Below are positions 63,387 through 64,000 of a stretch of 64,000 nucleotides of DNA, in pieces. The notes under the pieces are model-generated. The model had not been told where the DNA came from. It made no database searches and saw nothing but the letters and a program-made list of their open reading frames with translations. Origin of the DNA: Chitinophagaceae bacterium UBA4407 (GTDB lineage Bacteria; Bacteroidota; Bacteroidia; Chitinophagales; Chitinophagaceae); NCBI GenBank assembly GCA_002390845.1, contig DGQT01000010.1, positions 12,583 to 76,582 on the forward strand. Direction: 5' to 3'. Each line of letters begins with the position of its first letter. The stretch's first letter is position 1. The translations under genes and the position numbers were made by a program.

Positions 63387-63457
63387 TGGCTTATAGTTTA
63401 ATGGAAGAATGCTGCGCTTCGAACGCAGTGATGAAAGTTCGAATCTTTCTAAGCCAA
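63387..63457 (+). tRNA. tRNA-Arg (UCG)
   Basis: Acceptor TGGCTTA/TAAGCCA, anticodon stem CTGCG/CGCAG with loop CTTCGAA (anticodon TCG), T arm GAAAG TTCGAAT CTTTC. Short D loop; 71 nt in total. Confidence 0.88.
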
Positions 63458-63465
63458 CAAAAAAG

Positions 63466-63540
63466 AATGACTTAGTCCGATTGAAATTGGGAAGTACGCT
63501 TATACCGTAAAGGTTAATGGTTTGAGTTCAATAGTCATTA
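63466..63540 (+). tRNA. tRNA-like gene, Ile anticodon UAU
   Basis: Acceptor AATGACT/AGTCATT, anticodon loop CTTATAC on a stem with one mismatch (anticodon TAT), T stem with one A-A mismatch and an unusual TTTGAGT loop. More irregular than its neighbours, so it may be a decaying copy. Confidence 0.6.
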
Positions 63541-63547
63541 CAAAAAT

Positions 63548-63620
63548 TGCGATTTGGTGTAATTGGAAACACACTGCTCTCATAAGGCAGACGATTTTGG
63601 TTCAACTCCAAAAGTCGTAA
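63548..63620 (+). tRNA. tRNA with CAU anticodon (Met or Ile2)
   Basis: Acceptor TGCGATT/AGTCGTA with two wobble pairs, anticodon stem CTGCT/GGCAG with loop CTCATAA (anticodon CAT), T arm TTTGG TTCAACT CCAAA. CAT could be elongator Met or lysidine-modified Ile; not decidable here. Confidence 0.8.
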
Positions 63621-63626
63621 CAGCAT

Positions 63627-63700
63627 TGGTTCGTAACTCAATGGAAAAGAGTACCGGTCTTTTACACCGGGAGTTCAGGGTTCGAATCCCTGCGGGCCAA
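63627..63700 (+). tRNA. tRNA-Lys (UUU)
   Basis: Acceptor TGGTTCG/CGGGCCA with two G-T pairs, anticodon stem CCGGT/ACCGG with loop CTTTTAC (anticodon TTT), T arm CAGGG TTCGAAT CCCTG. Confidence 0.9.
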
Positions 63701-63704
63701 CTAA

Positions 63705-63776
63705 GGATGAATAGCTCAACGGCAGAGCAGGTGTTTGTTAAGCACCAGGCTGAAAGTTCGAATCTTTCTTCATCCG
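63705..63776 (+). tRNA. tRNA-Asn (GUU)
   Basis: Acceptor GGATGAA/TTCATCC, anticodon stem GGTGT/GCACC with loop TTGTTAA (anticodon GTT), canonical D arm TAGCTCAACGGCAGAGC, T arm GAAAG TTCGAAT CTTTC, discriminator G. Confidence 0.92.
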
Positions 63777-63777
63777 C

Positions 63778-63886
63778 GAAAAAATTATCTGAACCACGAT
63801 TTATGTGATTTAACTGATTTGCATGATATTTTTCTTAAATCAGGTTAATCAAAATAATCAGGCTAAAATCATGGTTCAGATAATTA
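63778..63886. repeat. 109-bp imperfect palindrome between tRNA-Asn and tRNA-Phe
   Basis: AATTATCTGAACCACGATTT at the left end pairs with AAATCATGGTTCAGATAATT at the right end, with further GATTTAACTGATTTG/AAATCAGGTTAATC pairing towards the centre. Similar ATCTGAACCA-type palindromes are, from memory, common intergenic repeats in Bacteroidota. It belongs to a different family from the gcgtcgca arms. Confidence 0.75.
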
Positions 63887-63958
63887 GGACGAATAGCTCC
63901 AACGGTAGAGCGGCGGTTTGAAGCACCGTGAGTACAAGTTCGAATCTTGTTTCGTCCA
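63887..63958 (+). tRNA. tRNA-Phe (GAA)
   Basis: Acceptor GGACGAA/TTCGTCC, anticodon stem GCGGT/ACCGT with loop TTGAAGC (anticodon GAA), D arm TAGCTCCAACGGTAGAGC, T arm ACAAG TTCGAAT CTTGT. Acceptor stem and D arm resemble tRNA-Asn of the same array. Confidence 0.88.
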
Positions 63959-63973
63959 CAGATAAATTAATAA

Positions 63974-64000
63974 CAGAAAGATGAAGTGATTGCGACGCAA
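63974..64000. repeat. Start of right arm E23 (core type C), cut by window edge
   Basis: GATGAAGTGATTGCGACGCAA is the inverse of the core-C left arms at 5039 and 25221. The outer part lies beyond the window. Confidence 0.7.

Noticed and set aside
70..64000. Recurring gcgtcgca motif as a CRISPR array
   Set aside because: Copies are kilobases apart, inverted in pairs and without regular spacers; no cas gene is present.

Overview
The window looks like chromosomal DNA of a Bacteroidota, most likely a Chitinophagaceae-type bacterium. The evidence is a SusC/SusD pair, a gliding-motility (type IX secretion) C-terminal domain, LytS/LytTR signalling with a sensor propeller, DUF5777-type barrels, the N-acyl-ornithine carbamoyltransferase route to arginine, several likely TTG starts, and a promoter matching TTTG-N19-TAnnTTTG. 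Family names come from recognising protein sequences by eye; no search was run.

Layout. 1-9.9 kb: an arginine cluster on + (GNAT acetyltransferase, argG, argC, argD, a four-helix-bundle protein, argF', argB, argE, argH), covering every step from acetylglutamate to arginine. 9.9-20.6 kb: PAS histidine kinase, small secreted protein, giant AsmA-like protein, feoB, LON-domain protein, glycosyltransferase, meaB. 20.9-29.5 kb (minus): an envelope/redox block with an OB-fold protein, two cytochrome-c-like lipoproteins, two YceI proteins, a duplicated DUF5777 barrel, then a two-component propeller kinase and LytTR regulator. 29.6-31.8 kb: recR and an MFS transporter. 32.5-46.1 kb: LacI regulator, SusC, SusD, two FG-GAP/ASPIC proteins and a PAP2/haloperoxidase-type lipoprotein, a nutrient-uptake locus with no recognisable glycosidase. 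46.4-59.4 kb: adenosine deaminase, recJ, polyprenyl synthetase, OmpA-like protein, reductase-domain protein, gamma-glutamylcyclotransferase, lpxH, a secreted protein, an MscS channel and a large T9SS-type PKD protein. 59.6-62.5 kb: unknown protein, two small transcription units, MATE transporter. 63.0-64.0 kb: an array of 11 tRNA genes of 11 different specificities.

The strongest unexplained signal is an interspersed repeat. I count 36 copies of a roughly 60-bp arm in the spaces between genes, about one per 1.8 kb. Nearly all occur as a left arm followed by an inverted right arm. Outer tips resemble TTTTTTGAGCCCGGC; the inner core is TTGCGTCGCACACTTGTAC or a variant. The space between arms ranges from about 50 bp to 1.4 kb and in places contains a gene (adenosine deaminase) or a decayed transposase. 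Core subfamilies differ by changes that preserve a short palindrome (GCG-T-CGC versus GTG-T-CAC), and one element can carry two different core types.

Secondary signals are low-complexity word repeats inserted in frame into argF' and argH, three small open frames each followed by a terminator, and the tRNA array, which is bordered by arms of the same repeat.
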